Of a DNA stretch of 64,000 nt, positions 1-11,337 are shown in pieces. The number at the start of each line of letters is the position of its first letter. The stretch's first letter is position 1. Source of the DNA: Collybia mongolica (Eukaryota; Basidiomycota; Agaricomycetes; Agaricales; Clitocybaceae); the NCBI GenBank assembly GCA_013420905.1, contig JAAXNY010000010.1, positions 2,294,001-2,358,000 of the forward strand. Reading direction: 5' to 3'. Below the pieces are notes generated by a model that saw nothing but the letters and a program-made list of their open reading frames with translations, searched no databases and had not been told where the DNA came from. The translations under genes and the position numbers were made by a program.

Positions 1-2127
1 TAAATTACCAGCTTGGCGAGTCTAGCGACGATCGCAAATGCGTGAATGTATCAAATGTGTATTTACCAGTGTGGGCGCCGTCTAGTTGACCAACACATAT
101 AATTGAATGGCGCTAGCCAAAAGGAAAAGTTGACGTACACCCGCTAGGACCGACACCTCCAAATGGAAGTCCGTCCGCTGTGGTTTTGAGTCAATGAAGA
201 GTAGCCCAAAAGAAGGGGAAACTGAGAGCTAACCTCCGGGATGGATAACCGTTTCGTTCGCGACGATTGCACCACTCTGAGTATTCTTGAAAACTACGTA
301 CTGTAAGAAACAAGAGATATTAGCTCCGTCGAAGACTGTAACAGACCTTTGGCTTTGAATTCAGCATCCTGCGAGAATACATATAATGCAAGAGGGTGAT
401 CCCTACCAAGTGGGTCCCATGGTCAGAGAGGAAAAATGACGGAGGGACATACTCATACCGGGCATTAATGAATGCAATGGCTTCGTCCAGGTCTTCTACG
501 GGAACAATAGGTAGTAGAGGCCCAAATATCTCTCTATGGAGCAGTGAGTAAGGATTCGATACCCCAAATGAATGGAATCTTGGTACTACTAACCCGCTCA
601 TCAGGGAATCATCAGGCTTGACGTCCGTCACAAGTGTTGGTGCAATGAATTTGGTATTTTCGTCAGTTTCCCCTCCCAGCACGATATTTCCTTTCGTACT
701 ATCAAGAAGGCCTTTGATACGCTTGTAGGCCTGAGGAGAGACTATTCTCGAGTATGCATCCTGAGCGGCGGGACCATTAGCATCAGGGTAAAAAGACTTG
801 TGCCTATTTCAAGTTTCCTTGTTAGAAAGGCGTTAGGTTGATAGTTGTTTAACTCAAACGCAGTCTTTAAAGCTTCCACAAATTTGTCCTGGAATGACTT
901 GGGGACAAGAATGTAGTCAGGCGCAACACACGTTTGACCTGCATTTACAATCTTCCCCCAGAGTATACGACGGGCAGCCATCTGAAGGTCGCAGTTTGGA
1001 TCAATTACGACAGGCGATTTCCCTTGACTCTAGCTTCAATGGTAGGAAAACAGAAATAGGAAACAAAAAGTTACCGCCAAGCTAATACCGCACAACCTAT
1101 TAGTGCTATTCGACCGATAGTGTATTGAACAGGCTAACCTCGAGCGTCACTGGAGTTAGGAATTTGGCAGCAGCTGTAGCTACTATCTGGCCGACTCGAG
1201 CACTACCTTAACCCTAATTTTAGAAAAGAATGTTGTTGATGGTATATACCCATACCGGTGTAAAGGACTAGTGAGGAGAAACGTTGGTTTTGAACTTTGA
1301 TTATCTTCACATAATATTTGCTTACTGTGATCCCATTGAAAAGAAAGAAGCTAAGATAAAGCGTTATAATAGGGTTCTCGCCAATGAATACAAGGCGCAC
1401 CTTTGTGCTCTCGGGGATACTACCGTTTACGACACGAACTAAGGTTGGGTCCAGATACTTCGGTACGAGATCCGCAAGAAGCATGCTAAACGCCGGCGTT
1501 GAGTCTGATGGCTTGATAACTATGGCATTCCCTGCTGCAAGTGCTCCCACCTGCAGAGATAGAACCGATCAGTACCAAAATGGTACTCTAATTTTAGCTA
1601 CATACCAACGGTCCTATAGTTAACCAGAGTGGATAGTTGAAGGGGCTTATCACAAGGACGACCCCTTTAGCCTCCTTGTAGATAATTGCCCGCATTGGCG
1701 TAAAGTTGATAGAGAAGGGCGGTTTCTCCGGCTTCGCCCATTTCTCAACACTTGAGTAGGCAGTCTTGACGTCAGTTAAGCAGGGATTGATTTCGAGGCT
1801 GGTATGGCACGTTTTGAGTGACCCTTCAGATTAGAGTGGTCATCCTGAGACCTCCTGGGACTTACAACTGATTTTCAAAGGCAGGTCTACCTAAATCAGA
1901 CGTCAACGCCTCCGAAATTTGTTTCGCATTATCCTTAATCAAGTAGCCAATTTGGAGAATTTGGTATTTGCGGTAGGCGATGGCTTTGAGCTTTCCAGAC
2001 TGGAAACCCGTACGAAGCTCAGCGTGGATCTGTGTTCACACCGTGAGCATCAATGTAAGTTGATGCCTGACAAGTGAGGGGTTACCTTTTCAATTTCATC
2101 AAGGGGGGTATGTACAAGTTCGGGCAT
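1..2127 (-). CDS. Fatty aldehyde dehydrogenase (ALDH3-type), 3' end possibly outside window
   Basis: NAD(P)-dependent oxidation of aliphatic aldehydes to acids. Start ATG at 2127-2125 (MPELVHTPLDEIEK), then an intron and an exon reading IHAELRTGFQSGKLKAIAYR, typical of the ALDH3 N-terminus. About nine introns were placed by eye. Conserved blocks in order: VISPFNYPLWL, GNAIVIKPSDSTPAFS, the LYTGSARVGQ turn, the TLELGGKSP glutamate motif, the catalytic Cys in NAGQTCVAPDYILVP, HREIFGPLLPIV, GAIVANETVIHP, LPFGGVGPSG and FTHLRSSLDSPSW. The frame meets TAA at 7-5, but gtaatt there is also a good donor. Family members usually continue ~40-60 residues with a hydrophobic tail, so the gene probably continues beyond the edge. 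No disabling mutation seen. The family and active site are clear; individual splice sites are inferred. Confidence 0.88.
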
Positions 2128-2306
2128 ACTTCGTGTGTGATGTATAGGAGGTTAAATGAGGAATTATTTGGTAAAAAAGGCAATGTAGATTCGTGGTAGT
2201 TCAACAAAATAGTGACCATTTCTCGACTGCTCAGTGACTTGTGAAACTCGGTCCGGCAACCCGGAGAAGTCCAACCCGGTCATCAATATCTCACGTCATG
2301 TCGTGT

Positions 2307-2865
2307 GAGCATGACAGGGGGGGGGGCGGTAGAAGAATTCGAGACCTTGAGTCCCCTGGACCCTTACATCAAGGGTCTCGTAGGGTCCTCCGTGGGACAA
2401 CGTCTCAAGTAGGAACTCAAATTGATTTGTTTTCCTCTGAGCAAAAAGCAAGTGCCTTCCCACATGATTCCTCATGTCTTTGAGCTTTGTAGTTCGCCCA
2501 CATAAGTAATAGTTAATGTTGGCCTCAGCCTCAAGCTTTTTCACTGTAAGATGCTTTGGAAGGTTACAATAGCTACAGCTAGGGCAGGCTCCCCTACGTA
2601 TATTGGTAAGGTTAGACCAAAGACCCTTAGTATCATTTACCTTGACTTGCAAATATTTATATGGTGAAGTACATAGATGGGGTGGAATAAGGAGAAGATA
2701 ACAGATTCTCATTCAGTGTGGTGCAATTGAACTTGGCCGAAATTAGCCGAACTGAATTTCCTACTTGAGACGTTGTCCCACGGAGGACCCTACGAGACCC
2801 TTGATGTAAGGGTCCAGGGGACTCAAGGTCTCGGATTCTTCTACCGCCCCCCCACTGGAGCATGA
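2307..2865. mobile_element. hAT-like MITE with ~97-bp terminal inverted repeats and 8-bp TSD
   Basis: Two near-identical inverted arms (about 2315-2415 and 2759-2857) flank ~340 bp of unrelated sequence. The right terminus, read inward, is CAGTGGGGGGGCGG; the left is CAG plus a G run plus CGG. The 8 bp GAGCATGA occur in direct orientation immediately outside both ends (2307-2314 and 2858-2865), as expected of a hAT target-site duplication. Termini of the CAGTG type fit hAT as well. No transposase is encoded, so it would be non-autonomous. The interior on the minus strand keeps a short ORF with C-x2-C and a MRNHVGRHLL stretch, possibly a zinc-finger remnant. It lies between two minus-strand genes and disrupts neither. 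Confidence 0.85.
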
Positions 2866-3002
2866 CAACGTTCATGCGGGTATACAAGCCAGCCCAGCCC
2901 ATGTAAAGTATGATTTGTCGCAATGTCGCGAGAATGTCCAGTAACAAATAGTGATTGAAGTAACTGGATACCGACGGTAATAGGTAATACGAGAACTGTT
3001 TC

Positions 3003-4558
3003 CTACGTATTCAGGTTAAAATCAATGACGCGTACTGCTGAGGGTGTTGTTCCTGAGCTCTTCACTTGGTAAAGAATCGATAACACTCCGCTTGATATCC
3101 TGGCCCTATCAACAGTAACCTCCCCAAATGCATTCAAGCCTGTTGTGGTGCCATCGTATGCCATGGTCCAGTCCGTCCAGCCAGAAGATTTGCTGGCTGT
3201 CACAATGCGGACATATGGTAAGACGACGTAGATGTTGTCTGAATTATCGATGACAATCTGTGAACGACCAACAGATTTGATGGGGAAGGGAATTTCGACT
3301 TTTGTAAAGGCGCCGTTGGACGAACGATACAAATGGAAAGCGTATCCGTTGGCAATGCGATCGTTTTGGTAACTCGTTACACATTGAGTGAATCGCCCTT
3401 GAAGAGAGAAAAGTGAGTCAACAAAGCGATGACCTTTGAGGAGTGAAGTACCCGACCTGGGACGTAGGATATGATCGCGTGAATAAGGCCAGCAGAATCA
3501 ATTGCCTGAGATTCTTGATTCATTAAACCATGATCGGCGTTCAAAGAATCGACAATGATTCCTGCTGTGTTCACATTGACAGGGCTGGAGCCGGATGTTC
3601 CGATTGAAGCTCCTGCATTGTTCTTCCATGTGCGACCTAAAGATTGTGTTTGACGTGCATCCTTCCAAGATTCGGAGAACTGATATCTTACCTTTATCAT
3701 CAGAGTAGAAGTATGTCGTATCGTGGTTTGTGAGACCTCCACTGCTGCAAGAGACCCCACCGACTTGTTCTCTCCAAGTACCAGTAACATGAAGACGGTT
3801 TGAGCGGTAGGTGAAACCATGGATGTAAAGATTACGGGCACTACTTCTAACACCATTGGTTGAGGTGTATGTTCCACTTGCGGAAGCCCATGATCCCACA
3901 TTTGACCATCCCCCACCGTTGTACTCTGCAAGCTGAGTAGCACCGTTCCCAGAAACGCCAGATCGATAAACGAACTGTAGTCGATTATCAGGGGTAACGA
4001 CAAATTGGGGGTAAGTTACGGTGCTACAAGGTAGAAAATGAGTGATTGCCGTAACGGAAGGTAAGGTTGAACTTACCTGCCAACGTTAAGCCCGCCTAAG
4101 GTCGTTGTGATAGAACCAAAACGGCTGGCGGTCCAGCTGGCACCGCTGGTAGCTAGTCCGGCTTCTGAACTTGTGTAGAAAACCGGTGAACTGTGGCAGT
4201 CCATTGCAACGTGAATTTTCCCATCCGCAGGTGAGACACCAAGAGCGATCACGTTGTGGGAATCGCTGGCAGACAGAGTATGGGGGAGTTGGAGAGTCGA
4301 CCAGGCTCCAGAGGGCAGTTGTCGTCTAGCAAGGACGGCGGTTCTGGAAGAGGTGTACCACGCAGCAAATTGCCAGCCGGAATAAGTGAGTACACCAGAT
4401 AATTGGAAGGAGTTTACATTCACGACACCATCGTAGGAGATGAAGAATACTCCGCTTCCATCAAGTTGGGTGTTAGAGACCAACGAGACCCTAGGGGCAG
4501 CCAGGCACAGAGAGACGAGGAGACTCGCGAATGAAGCGAGAAGGACCAAGAGACGCAT
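3003..4558 (-). CDS. Secreted BNR-4 repeat (beta-propeller) protein
   Basis: The start at 4558 gives a clear signal peptide (MRLLVLLASFASLLVSLCLA, then AP). An in-frame ATG eight codons upstream would place charged residues before it, so the internal Met is preferred. Three introns were resolved. The mature chain has the hallmarks of the fungal BNR_4 family: HVAMDCHSSPVFYTSS, TYPQFVVTPDNRLQFVYRSG, GTWRE and NHDTTYFYSDDKGRTWKNN, the last being an Asp-box. It ends VRVIDFNLNT. Related BNR-4 propellers include polysaccharide lyases and hydrolases acting on plant or gum glycans (from family knowledge). An extracellular glycan-active or glycan-binding role is inferred, and the substrate cannot be told. 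Frames are open throughout, so the gene looks intact. Confidence 0.85.
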
Positions 4559-5206
4559 AGCTATTCGTGGTGGGTGGTTCAATTTTGGCGAATCTTATAG
4601 TTCATCGTTGAGGTGGTCCCGTGGTTCCAGAGTCTCCGAAGGAAGTGCGAAAAATCGCGAAAACTCCGGGTGTGCGCGCGGTCCGTTGGTTGGCTTTCCA
4701 AACGTGTTGTTGGCCAACGCAGAACTGATATCATATCATGGGACGTCAGATGAGTAGGTCGAGGCAATCGGACGGTCCGCTGGGAAGCATTTCGCACCAC
4801 CACGGAATGCGGGCCTGACTTCTTCAAACCTAGAAAACGTCTAAAGTGAGGAAACATATTCACAAGGTTCATAGCACCACCTCCGGCCATCAATGCATCA
4901 AGGATTAACATATATTGAGTTTAATTCGTCAGATTATAACTTTGAAGGCAGTATTGGCTTTGTGTTTGGGGTGGTGGGAGCCCAGAGTGTGCGGTTCCAG
5001 GGGTCCCCGTGTCCCACATATGATTCAAATTGGTTTTCTAGCACTGAGGTTAGAACTTCCATCATGAAGACCTATTATAATTTAGACTGGTGCCTCCTTC
5101 ACAGCATTGTACTGAAAATAACCGTTCAATAATGCACGTCACTTTTCTGGACCGTTCGTCTCATCCCGGACCTGCCCTATGGCACTCATGCTCGTTGAAA
5201 TGGCCT
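4559..5206. other. Intergenic, no supported gene
   Basis: Upstream region of the BNR-4 gene. Open frames on both strands here lack recognisable motifs or plausible splice continuations. No repeat or RNA gene seen. Confidence 0.5.
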
Positions 5207-5351
5207 TTATTTCTTTGTCATTCCAGGCGCAAATTGGCCTACTTTCCATAGAACAAATCTGGCTTCGGGCGACTCTGGGCTAGCCCATACATCGTCTAGG
5301 AACCCGTAATACTCTTCAAGGCATTGGACCAAATTCATGACTGGAAAAGGA
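5207..5351 (-). CDS. Possible small ORF or terminal exon, unknown function
   Basis: A short open frame (ATG possible at 5338) reads MNLVQCLEEYYGFLDDVWASP and ends APGMTKK-stop. It is preceded on the minus strand by a plausible gtgagagg...gcag intron and further upstream short frames to about 5683. Amino-acid composition looks protein-like, but no family is recognised and no complete upstream exon could be joined without a stop. It could be the 3' exon of a small gene or chance. Confidence 0.2.
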
Positions 5352-5860
5352 CTGCTCATTTAGATCGATTCTGACTCTCGACTTGGAACTTGTGTGACTG
5401 CCTCTCACCTATTTTGGGTGGATACTTCGGTGCTCTGTACCGGGAATAACACTCATTCGTTCATGGTTGAAGCGAAGCGCAAGAGACTACTACAATATGG
5501 AATCCACACCCTGTTCCTCTTGACACGTTGCAGATGATGGGGATGTGGTTCAAGGTTTCCTTCGCCTAGTGCGTTGCGTTGAATGGAGTGGGGGTTGGCA
5601 GATTGCGTTTCGAGTAGCCTATGTTGAATCTCAGACTTCAGGCTTCTTATCAAAGCTAAGATTTCTATCCGATATATATACAATACGTAGCATAGAAGAT
5701 AAATACTCTACAAAATATTAAGTCAGTGGATGGTAACAGTTGATAATACAATACTGGAGATGTAGCATGCGTGGGGTATGAATTACAATGCCCGTGTCGT
5801 TGATGGTCGTAAAAGTGCGGTTCTATGGTTCAAAATCGAAATAACCTCTGAGTTTATCAG
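5352..5860. other. Intergenic, downstream of the 5861-6968 gene
   Basis: Contains an unconvincing 76-codon minus-strand frame (5453-5683). No other structure seen. Confidence 0.4.
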
Positions 5861-6968
5861 TTACTCTCGCAAGACGGTCAATACGGCTACACGACCGTCC
5901 TGGGCAATTCCATGATTTACACCTACGATTTGTATTATCAATTCGACTAATTATGATGTTTAAAGGGTCACTGACCTTTATTTCCTGGGGCGAGAAGGTC
6001 TGTCCGCCATTCGAGATCGGCTTTCCACCATCTTCCCTTCCATCTGCTTCCTGCGACGGCCCGATCTACAAGCCAATCACGTCCTATATGATGAAGCGCC
6101 ATGAATTTCCCTTGTCGCGCAAAGTTTGAACGAAACTACCTATATTGTACCCATTGGGGACTATCTTGTGGTGCTTCCGAGAGTTCTACGTGGAAATCAA
6201 TGAACCCAGGGTGAATTGAAATCCAGATCTCAGCATACCTCCTCCTTGGAAACTCTGCATAGGAAGAGAGGATAATCTATCAGTTTCAATGCATAGTCAG
6301 ACGCCCCAAAGAACGCACCCCAGGAACCATGCACCACTGTTTGCCTGTGTACCATTCTGTTTCCACGCTCTGAAGTGGTTTCCACCTGGAGCGTGAAGAT
6401 TAATATTTGCATTGACGTGCGAAGCCTGTACAAACCAGCAAAACTTTCCCAACAGGTACCCCACACTGGGAAGTAATATTGGCGTGCGAGATATTGCTCC
6501 GTCTTTCGACCATCCCCGTCTCCCAAATCGGCGTCATGCAAGTCCCCGATGTGGAGCCCCAGACATTCTTCGGAAAATCCAATAGACCTAGGACATTGTG
6601 GTGAGCTAAACCGCAAGTCAGACTTGAACTCCGTACATACTTGGCGTAATCACGAAAGCCATAATCGGTGAGGACGTATGGGTCAGAATGGCCAGAGATG
6701 ATCACGTTGAGAGGTTCTCCAAAATTAGGGGTGGTGAACTAGGATGTGAGCGGTGTAATCAATAGGAGTCGTACGTCCACATAATTGTAAAGAATCTACG
6801 TACATCCAAGAATCGTCCTCCATTTAGCCGAGGGTCATGCCACCCGAGAAACACATCTTCCGATCCTCCCTTCATGCTAAATGGCGTCTGGCCCGAAAGG
6901 GTGGGTGTGGCGGCAGGAGAGGCTGCTGCAAAGAAAAATGGGCAGGTTAAAAGCAGAATCACCCTCAT
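5861..6968 (-). CDS. Small secreted protein of a conserved basidiomycete family, function unknown
   Basis: Six exons were assembled by eye. It begins with a signal peptide (MRVILLLTCPFFFAAASPA) and continues GGSEDVFLGWHDPRLNGGRFLD, PLNVIISGHSDPYVL, GFRDYAKSIGFSEECLGLH, GDLHDADLGDGDGRK, QYYFPVWGTCWESFAGGNHF, RDWLVDRAVAGSRWKGRWW and NHGIAQDGRVAVLTVLRE-stop. I recognise this pattern as a family common in Agaricomycete genomes, often annotated only as hypothetical. The conserved Cys (EECLG, GTCWE) could form a disulfide. All introns have GT-AG ends and keep frame. The ATG lies 161 bp from the start of the divergent Avl9 gene, so they share a promoter region. Extracellular location is inferred from the signal peptide; no enzymatic motif is seen. 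Confidence 0.85.
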
Positions 6969-7129
6969 TGTGGAAGAGAAGGTGGGGCTGGTAACCTGAA
7001 AATGACGGTTGTAGATAAACTGTGGCTTACGCCAGGTGGCTCCGGGGCGGAGGAAACCTGTTCTGCAAGCGTGATAGATTTTGATGGCAACCCCCGATCG
7101 GGGCTATCTGTGACAATTGGTGATCTACC
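6969..7129. promoter_or_regulatory. 161-bp divergent promoter region
   Basis: The only sequence between the start codons of the minus-strand secreted-protein gene and plus-strand Avl9. It must contain both 5' UTRs and promoters. No clear TATA element was identified. Confidence 0.6.
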
Positions 7130-10100
7130 GTGAAGCGTGACACTTCAAAGCAACCCGAACGACCACCAGACGACCACAACTTTCCAGGAGACCTATTCTC
7201 TCCCATTCCTATGGCTTCAATCTTCCCAGACCCATCTCCAGCACCAGCACCATTTGAAAATCCCCGCAACTTTCTAACCCACGATATCGATGATGATGAC
7301 GACGCGGATACCGCTTCTCAACGATCCATTTCGCTGTCATCCCCGGCCAACTCGCCACGACATTCAGCTTTGAGTGACCTGACACGCCAGTCAGCCTTTA
7401 GGGACTCAGGCTCCTATTCAAAACGCGAATCGCATCCATATACAGTAGATACCGACTTTGGGTCAGAGCCAGACACTGGTAGTATGTTCAATCATGAGGT
7501 TGGGGAGACTCCCAGTACCTCTGCGGCGCCATCTGTCTACGACGAGCCAAAAGAAAGCACTATCACCCCACTGCCGACATATCCTCCTTCATCACCAGGT
7601 GGAGATGACAGGATTTCTGTCTCTTCTTTCACGTCAAGTTCTTCCCGAAAAGCCCGCCCTGAATCATTGCTTGTGAATCTGCCAAACGGTCCACTAATAC
7701 TTGGCATTGCGCTTGTCGACTTTAATCATCTGGTATTTCAGGGTTTTGAATTACGTTTTGGCGTTCTTGATGTTAACACACAAGGGGGCGATAGATTGGA
7801 CCACGGATCGAATTTTCGAAGGGCGAAATATTCGAGAACGATGAAGTGTCCAAGATATTACCTTTCCTAGCACTCCCAGATGGCGCCCATCTCGTATGTT
7901 TCCATGTCTGGTGTCGACCTCATGTATTCACGGATTCGCCGATAGGCTTCTGAGGATTATTCATATTTCCACCTTGTCTCGCCAGGCCCTAACCCGACGA
8001 CTGTTTTCGGAATATCGTGAGTCTATATGTATTTCATAAAACAAACTGGTTCTAATTCTAACCTTGCTACAATAATCAAGGTGTAACCAGCAAATAACAG
8101 CTTCAGCGCTGCTTGTCAAAGGCCCGGACGTTACTCGCTCCACTGTTCAGAAAGCTGTCGTGGTTTTGGCTTCTAAGCCTGTTTTTGGGCCAATAAGGTT
8201 CATACATTCCCTCTTTCATCCCTTCCTGTCCTGAAATTTCTTCCCAGAGCTAAGCTTGGTGTCGTCACGACAGCCTTGTTCAATCAACGGTAGTCCGTGT
8301 TCGTCGAGCATGGGTTCAGCCCATTGAATTGTACAATCTTAGGGACTTCACAGATGCTAGTATTCTCGAAGATTTTGGCTCAGCACTCGAACTGTCGTTA
8401 AGGGGACAACTCACCGAAAGCGGCTTATATATGGGTACGTTTTCAAGTACTCTTTCAATCCAGTTCTCCAACCTCATAGTTTAACAGGCACAAGCCTGTA
8501 TGTGTAGATATAATCTCTTTTGTCAAAGTCAATATTTATTAACTATCCATTGTCAGTCGGGAACTGGTTCATATGTTCCGACAGAAAACCCTCGTCCTCG
8601 TGAAGGCGTTGATGCTTCAGAAAAGAGTGTGTGATTTTTATTATTCCATGACCTTATTTCTCATGACGCGTAGATAATGTTCTATGGGCATCCAGTTGAA
8701 CGGCTATGCACCTATCAGTATTCCCTTGTATCTTTGTTGCCAGGTTCGCACTCTTCATTGACCTAGTCAGTCGGCCCAAAGCTCGTTTATTATAATAGGT
8801 CTATTGCAGACGCTGGACGACTGTGGTTCACCTCCGTTGGCTGCTCGAGCACCGACTTTGTCTCGTGCTACATCTTTGCGCACTTCTGACCACAAAAGTA
8901 TGATGGCATACATGGGTCTGCCTCTGGACACCTTTGGAAAGGTAGTCTCTTTGCGCATTAAAACACCACCTAACTAATAGTTTCGGCCGTCCTAAAAGGA
9001 CGCGTTCTTCCAGCCGTACCTTCCTTTGCAACAACTTAATATTATGAAGGAGACTCAGAGTTGGTTATGTGGAAGCACAAACTCTATTGTCACTCAGCAG
9101 GAGGAGATTGATCTCCTCGTGAATGTATGTAAAGTCTAATTCTGTCTGATCGCAACTGACGCTTTTTTTTTTTAGATCGAGACCGGTTCCTTTGAATTCC
9201 GCGATGCCAAACTGGAGCGCTCGGCTGCACTGACAGCCGCTGACAGGAAGTGGATGGACGACATCGTCACAGATGTGAACAATGGTTGGGATGATGCCAA
9301 CCCAACGAATACATTGCAGTGCGTCATATCCACCCATTCAATATTAGTCTCCTAAATTACAAAATTGCTAGGTTCAAAGGCAGCGACGATTACTTGAGAA
9401 CCAAGGTCTGTGCCTGATAACCCTTCTTGTATAATATTTGACACAAATTTCCAGTTTGAGGAATATGTCTCTGCTGCGCTGGCATCAGTTAAATATCGAG
9501 ACTTTGTTGCGAAGGGCGAGGGGAGTGGGGTTCTAATCACAGGCGGATCAGGTATGTTTGTTTGATATATGCACTAAGTGTCTTTTGTTGATGTAGATTC
9601 ATTCCCAGGAGGCGATTCGAGCTCTGCTGAGGATTTCAATCCTCTATGGATATCAGAATTCAAGACAACAAATGCATATGAGGTTTGGGAAAGGACAACA
9701 GATCCGCTTCTATTTGATATTGTCGAACCTCGGTATGCGATGCCCGTTGTTCACCCGGGTCTAAGAAGGCTAACAAGGGGTTCACAGCCATCCATGCAAT
9801 GAGAAACCGTCAGTTGTTGCTGATATTGGCCTTCGTCTCCAGGAGGGTATCCAAGAACTGAAACTGGAACAGCAGCTTGCTCCTGCACGTGAAGCCGTCA
9901 CTAGGACTTTTACGGCGGGATCTACAAACTTTTTCAAGGCTGTCGAAGGTGTACGTGGTCGATGGGCGCAACGTTCGGTTTCGGAATCAGGTTCGACAGA
10001 TGCGCTGAAAGGGGCTTCTCGATCAAGCACACCTGTTGAAGTTTCTAAAGCGGATCTTGATACACCAGAATCAGGACCAGAACCCGTTGTGCATCCTTCG

Positions 10101-10769
10101 GGCATTCGGCCCTTCACACTGGGAAAACGAAGTTCTGTCGATTCACAAACGCCCGAGGTCACACCGACCCCTGTCAACAGTCCCGCCCGACCGACACTGT
10201 CGACATGGGGTGCCGGATTAGGGTCGTTTTTGAGCACCCGAGCACCCAGGTTCTCGCTGATGCGACAAAGATTAGAAGATACCACTACAGCTCCACCGGA
10301 GACTCCACCTAAACCTGTGCCAACACCAGCGCCAACACCAGCTCCTATGAAGATGATTCAGTCGGAATCTCTGACCCCACAAATCGTAACGACACCTGCT
10401 ATTAATGTGACATCCCCAGGTGGCACCGGGACATTCCCACGATCACCCCCTGATACAAATGGCATAGTAAAGGCAGGAGATTCTACGACAGAATTGCAGG
10501 CAAAGGCGAACGATGTAGATCTGAAGAACGCCCTAGAATCAGAGGAATTTCGCACGAAAGTCGACTTGCACGCAAAGAGCAATGTAGAGGACGATGGCCA
10601 GGTTGGCGATGTTCCGCTTCCCAAACCCGCCTCAAACGGAGCCGATGATTCCCACTCCAAGAATGAGCTCCAGTCGAAACCTAAAATACAACCCATTACA
10701 GCCGGACAACACATTCACCATGATCTTGATGATGACGAGGACAATTCATATACAGGCATGGCAATATGA
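7130..10769 (+). CDS. AVL9-like late secretory pathway (DENN-type) protein
   Basis: Large gene with about 13 introns. The N-terminus (about 190 residues) is acidic, Ser/Pro-rich and disordered. It enters the Avl9 core with PNGPLILGIALVDFNHL, then after an intron IGPRIEFSKGEIFENDEVSK and ILPFLALPDGAHLASEDYSY. Further blocks are SALLVKGPDVTRSTVQKAVV, TTALFNQR, FTDASILEDFGSALELSLRG, VRELVHMFRQKTLVLVKALM, YGHPVERLCTYQYSLVSLLP, FFQPYLPLQQLNIM and LCGSTNSIVTQQ. The C-terminal ~330 residues are low-complexity, Pro/Thr-rich and acidic, ending NSYTGMAI. Avl9 proteins act in exocytic transport from the Golgi and contain a DENN-like fold (family knowledge). Frames are maintained through every intron checked. 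Exact splice choices near 8979 are uncertain. Confidence 0.87.
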
Positions 10770-11337
10770 TACCACTGCACGTTGAACCAATTTCGTACTG
10801 CGGGCTCGGTACGACTCGCAATATAGAGTAAAGGTTGTATAATTTGTACCTTCATAAAAGCACATGCATGATCATTATATGGCACAGCTGCATAAACATC
10901 AGGTCAGAAGGCTTTTGTATGCGTCCATTCTCTTCCTCGTCTTATCTGACAATGCAAGTTGAGAAGTCAGTCAGCTGAAGGTTAGCCCAACAGCCCATAA
11001 CTCCAATCAATTTGGCCGATAATCACTGATGATGTAGACTGTAAGACTCAATTAGATCTTCGAAACTCCGCTTCTCCTCACCTCGACTTCAAATCAGTGC
11101 TTCTCATGATGAAAAGAAGGGGTTAGGGATACCCTTCATTAAGTTTAGCGTAAAGGTTGCTTAACTGGGTATATGGGGCATCTTATCTCGTAACCCCAAT
11201 TCGACGTCCACTAAATACTTAAACTGTGCTCCAGTTGGCGCGCGACCTGTCAACTGAAAACTGATTCGAAAGTGGGTCCCGTTTGCCCCAATGAATATAT
11301 ATGCCAGTTCCATTTTGCTCTGCCACGTCGAGCTCTC
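10770..11337. other. Intergenic, AVL9 3' flank and DUF2235 promoter
   Basis: No ORF of note. Contains the presumed AVL9 3' UTR and the promoter of the first DUF2235 gene. A short A/T stretch (aatgaatatatatg, about 11290) lies ~45 bp before the start codon. Confidence 0.4.

Noticed and set aside
4579..4911. 110-codon minus-strand ORF upstream of the BNR-4 gene
   Set aside because: No motif, no splice continuation, and it overlaps the expected promoter.
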